Assembly (NCBI GenBank): GCA_043777795.1
Contig: JAYWHJ010000262.1
Span: 1 to 7,493 of the forward strand
Source of the DNA: JAAFIP01 sp043777795
Lineage (GTDB): Bacteria; Pseudomonadota; Gammaproteobacteria; Burkholderiales; Burkholderiaceae_C
Direction of reading: 5' to 3'
Length of the DNA stretch: 7,493 bases
This document shows positions 6,260 to 7,493 of the stretch, one piece after another. The translations under genes were made by a program, and so were the position numbers. The notes below the pieces were generated by a model. That model saw nothing but the letters and a program-made list of their open reading frames with translations, was not told the DNA's origin and did not search any database. How positions within the stretch are numbered: position 1 is the stretch's first letter; each line of letters opens with the position of its first letter.

Positions 6260-6715
6260 CTTATTGCCTGGAAACTGGCTGGGGGCCACATTTCGATAGG
6301 TGAGCTTCGCTCCTGGCGACATAGGGAGCAGACTGACCATTCCGCGGTTGCTTGTACGGAAAGACGTGGCATTCAACTGATACAGCTTTCCAGCCTCTAC
6401 CCGGATGCGAACTTCTCCTTCACCAATCTCGATGCGTGATTGGTACTTGATGGAGAGCACATGAACTCCAGGCTTTAGATAAACGATGGACGCGCACCCG
6501 CTTTGTTGGGTAGCTGGCTTTCCATCGACCTTGCAGATATAGCCTGACTCATAGTGAGGCCTCCCATCGAGGATGAAGACAGTGGCTACCTCTGACTCAA
6601 GGAGGGCCGGGCCGTCGTAGCCTTTGGCCTTCACTGCCGGACCAGGGGGAAAGGTGGCGCAGCCTGCAAGAAGGATTGCAACAACTGCGGGGATGGTGCG
6701 AGGCAACATGTTCAT
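6227..6715 (-). CDS. Hypothetical outer-membrane-type lipoprotein (probable cassette gene)
   Basis: With ATG 6715 the product is 162 residues. It starts with a lipoprotein signal: MNMLPRTIP, a hydrophobic stretch and lipobox L16-A17-G18-C19. The mature protein begins CATFPPGP and has no D at +2, so sorting to the outer membrane is likely. The mature domain is beta-rich: VATVFILDG, a paired-cysteine segment (YICKVDG and SGCASIVYL), then LKPGVHVLSIKY and VEAGKLYQLNAT, a pattern also seen in small DUF2846-like lipoproteins. I do not recognise a specific family or function. The open frame extends upstream to an ATG at 6808, but those 31 codons lie in the attC site and would bury the signal peptide, so that start is rejected. 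ATG 6709 is a close alternative. The gene follows the attC core by about 10 bases, the normal position for a cassette gene. Confidence 0.75.
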   Translation of the reverse strand: MNMLPRTIPAVVAILLAGCATFPPGPAVKAKGYDGPALLESEVATVFILDGRPHYESGYICKVDGKPATQQSGCASIVYLKPGVHVLSIKYQSRIEIGEGEVRIRVEAGKLYQLNATSFRTSNRGMVSLLPMSPGAKLTYRNVAPSQFPGNKAEQLVPYGVQ

Positions 6716-6724
6716 AGATGAGGC

Positions 6725-6826
6725 GACCAACGTTGGCTGTGAGTGGACCGCAACGGTACACTCGGTATTACAGAATGGCGACCACGCTGGCAGCCGTTGC
6801 GGGTCCATTCGACGAACATGTTAGAC
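6725..6826 (-). repeat. attC: Integron attC recombination site (102 bases)
   Basis: Read on the minus strand, the site opens with R'' GTCTAAC (6826-6820), a perfect match to RYYYAAC. The next bases, ATGTTCGTCGAATGGAC, strongly resemble the aadA-type attC arm (AATTCGTTCAAGCCGAC). Main inverted arms are TGGACCCGCAACGG (6807-6794) and CCGTTGCGGTCCA (6756-6744), complementary except for one extra C, the kind of extrahelical base that attC sites use to select the bottom strand. The site closes with R' GTTGGTC (6731-6725), which departs from GTTRRRY at one position. It sits exactly between two genes, and the TAA stop of the upstream gene is inside R''. Size and architecture fit attC sites (about 57-141 bases). 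Confidence 0.78.
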
Positions 6827-7204
6827 ATTCACCTGCCTGCGCTTCAGAAGCAATGACACAACACTCGGCAACACTGCCATGAGGACAATTGCGAGCGGCC
6901 AATAAAGTATCCACTGAATAGGCAATCCAGAGCTATCGCCGTGGCCAAGCCAAAAGGCGGCGACTGCCACTAAGGCAATGGAGGAAGCGATGTAGCCAGA
7001 ATGCCATACAGGAGCCGAGAATTTCCCAACGGCTGCTATCACTGTCCACAGGATATGTGGTGCTGCGTAAAACAAGAAACCCCATAGAACATACGCCACG
7101 AACATTTCAGTACGGACAGGTTCTCGCGAAACTGCGGCGGCAAAAGAGCCGGCGGTTATAAGCGCAGGCACAGAAAAATGAGCAGCGACGATCGTGGCTT
7201 TCAT
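6821..7204 (-). CDS. Small integral membrane protein, integron cassette gene
   Basis: A 127-residue very hydrophobic protein with about four transmembrane helices: near residues 5-25 (FSVPALITAGSFAAAV), 34-60 (MFVAYVLWGFLFYAAPHILW), 69-90 (GYIASSIALVAVAAFWLG) and 96-120 (IQWILYWPLAIVLMAVLP), ending in a basic tail LLKRRQ. The family is not recognised and no function is proposed; small membrane proteins of this sort are frequent among environmental gene cassettes. The gene starts 5 bases inside a core site (GTTAGAC, minus 7215-7209) and its TAA stop is part of the attC R'' core, so gene and attC together make one cassette of about 484 bases (6731-7214). No Shine-Dalgarno or own promoter is evident, as usual for cassettes that rely on an upstream promoter. 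Confidence 0.8.
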   Translation of the reverse strand: MKATIVAAHFSVPALITAGSFAAAVSREPVRTEMFVAYVLWGFLFYAAPHILWTVIAAVGKFSAPVWHSGYIASSIALVAVAAFWLGHGDSSGLPIQWILYWPLAIVLMAVLPSVVSLLLKRRQVNV

Positions 7205-7208
7205 GGAT

Positions 7209-7215
7209 GTCTAAC
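7209..7215 (-). other. Integron core site (R' side of attI or of a lost attC)
   Basis: GTTAGAC on the minus strand matches GTTRRRY perfectly and stands 4 bases before the ATG of the first cassette gene. It should mark the crossover (G|TT) where this cassette was inserted. The sequence on its far side (CTC, TGTAAAAAAACC in reverse) does not form an attC arm and instead looks like an insertion sequence end. Confidence 0.6.
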
Positions 7216-7493
7216 GAGGCTGTAAAAAAACCTGATTCCTGCAAGCGCGCGCCATGCCTTTCGCATCACACAGCTTAAAGATCAAGATTTGAATGTTCAT
7301 CCCCACAGTGTGCCGCAAATCTAAGTAATGAGGCGCCTACATGCCTCTTTTTTGTGCCTCTACTGCGCATACCGCGTCTTTGCCAACTTCTCAATGTTGT
7401 GCACCATGCAATACAAGTTCCACTGCGTATTGACCTTCTCGCGCCCACGGTGGTTGAAGCGGGTTAAACGCTTGTTGTGCCGGATGTTGGCAA
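7216..7493 (-). mobile_element. IS1182-type insertion sequence, one end (rest outside the window)
   Basis: The stretch contains the 3' end of a transposase gene and about 144 bases of non-coding tail. The putative terminus begins GAGGCTGTAAAAAAACC, a form common at the ends of IS5/IS1182-like elements. The other terminus is not in the window, so the inverted repeat and any target duplication cannot be confirmed. The non-coding tail (7216-7359) includes an inverted repeat around AAAGAGGCATGTAGGCGCCTC near the stop codon that could end transcription; no other gene is seen in it. Confidence 0.6.
7360..7493 (-). CDS. Transposase, IS1182-type, C-terminal fragment
   Basis: Minus-strand reading from the window edge to TAG at 7362-7360 gives 43 codons, too short to have been flagged as an independent ORF. 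Its residues include NIRHNKRLTRFNHRG, then REKVNTQWNLYCMVHNIEKL, and end AKTRYAQ. The RGREKVxxQWxLxCxxHNIEKL pattern is the conserved C-terminus of DDE transposases of the IS1182 group, just past the catalytic glutamate helix. The protein normally has about 450-550 residues, so most lies beyond the window; nothing here indicates whether it is intact. It reads toward the cassette array. Confidence 0.8.
   Translation of the reverse strand, partial: ANIRHNKRLTRFNHRGREKVNTQWNLYCMVHNIEKLAKTRYAQ

Noticed and set aside
6716..6808. N-terminal extension of the lipoprotein from ATG 6808
   Set aside because: It is encoded by the attC stem itself and would bury the lipoprotein signal and lipobox; ATG 6715 is preferred.
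7230..7320. Outward promoter at the IS end that could drive the cassettes
   Set aside because: TTGATC and TTGCAG sequences can be found, but none has a credible -10 box at proper spacing.
1..7493. CRISPR array, tRNA, rRNA or riboswitch
   Set aside because: No regularly spaced direct repeats and no cloverleaf or conserved RNA motif were seen on either strand.

Overview
The window looks like chromosomal DNA of a betaproteobacterium, most likely Comamonadaceae (Burkholderiales, Rhodoferax/Polaromonas-like). I infer this from the order DUF58 protein - TgpA-type transglutaminase - MltB-type lytic transglycosylase, from the GC-rich coding style of the left part, and from an intergenic element (4582-4637) that resembles a repeat I associate with that family. 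No database was searched.

Left block (1-4524, + strand) is a tightly packed operon-like run. It holds the 3' part of an NTF2/DUF4440-like gene, a DUF58 gene, a TgpA-like membrane transglutaminase gene and a lytic murein transglycosylase B gene with a probable GTG start. Gaps are only 3, 7 and 19 bases. Together they suggest a cell-envelope or peptidoglycan module; the DUF58-TgpA pair usually sits downstream of a MoxR ATPase, which would lie left of the window if present.

Middle and right block (about 4640-7215) has a different character: visibly less GC-rich, and all genes on the minus strand. Reading leftwards from 7215 they are a four-helix membrane protein, a lipoprotein, an exported CMP/dCMP-deaminase-fold protein, a relic of a YcaC-like isochorismatase hydrolase, and a MmcQ/YjbR-family gene overlapping a GNAT acetyltransferase gene. 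A 102-base attC-like site (6725-6826) lies between the first two genes, and a core site GTTAGAC (minus, 7215-7209) precedes the first. So at least the membrane-protein gene is a mobile integron gene cassette (about 6731-7214). The lipoprotein is plausibly a second cassette. The rest may be an eroded cassette array or other accessory DNA.

Right edge (about 7216-7493) is the 3' part of an IS1182-type insertion sequence, carrying the C-terminal 43 codons of its transposase on the minus strand. Its probable end abuts the integron core site exactly, suggesting that the upstream attI or attC has been cut off by the insertion. No integrase gene is visible, so the array is either a cluster lacking an integrase (CALIN) or is separated from intI by the IS.
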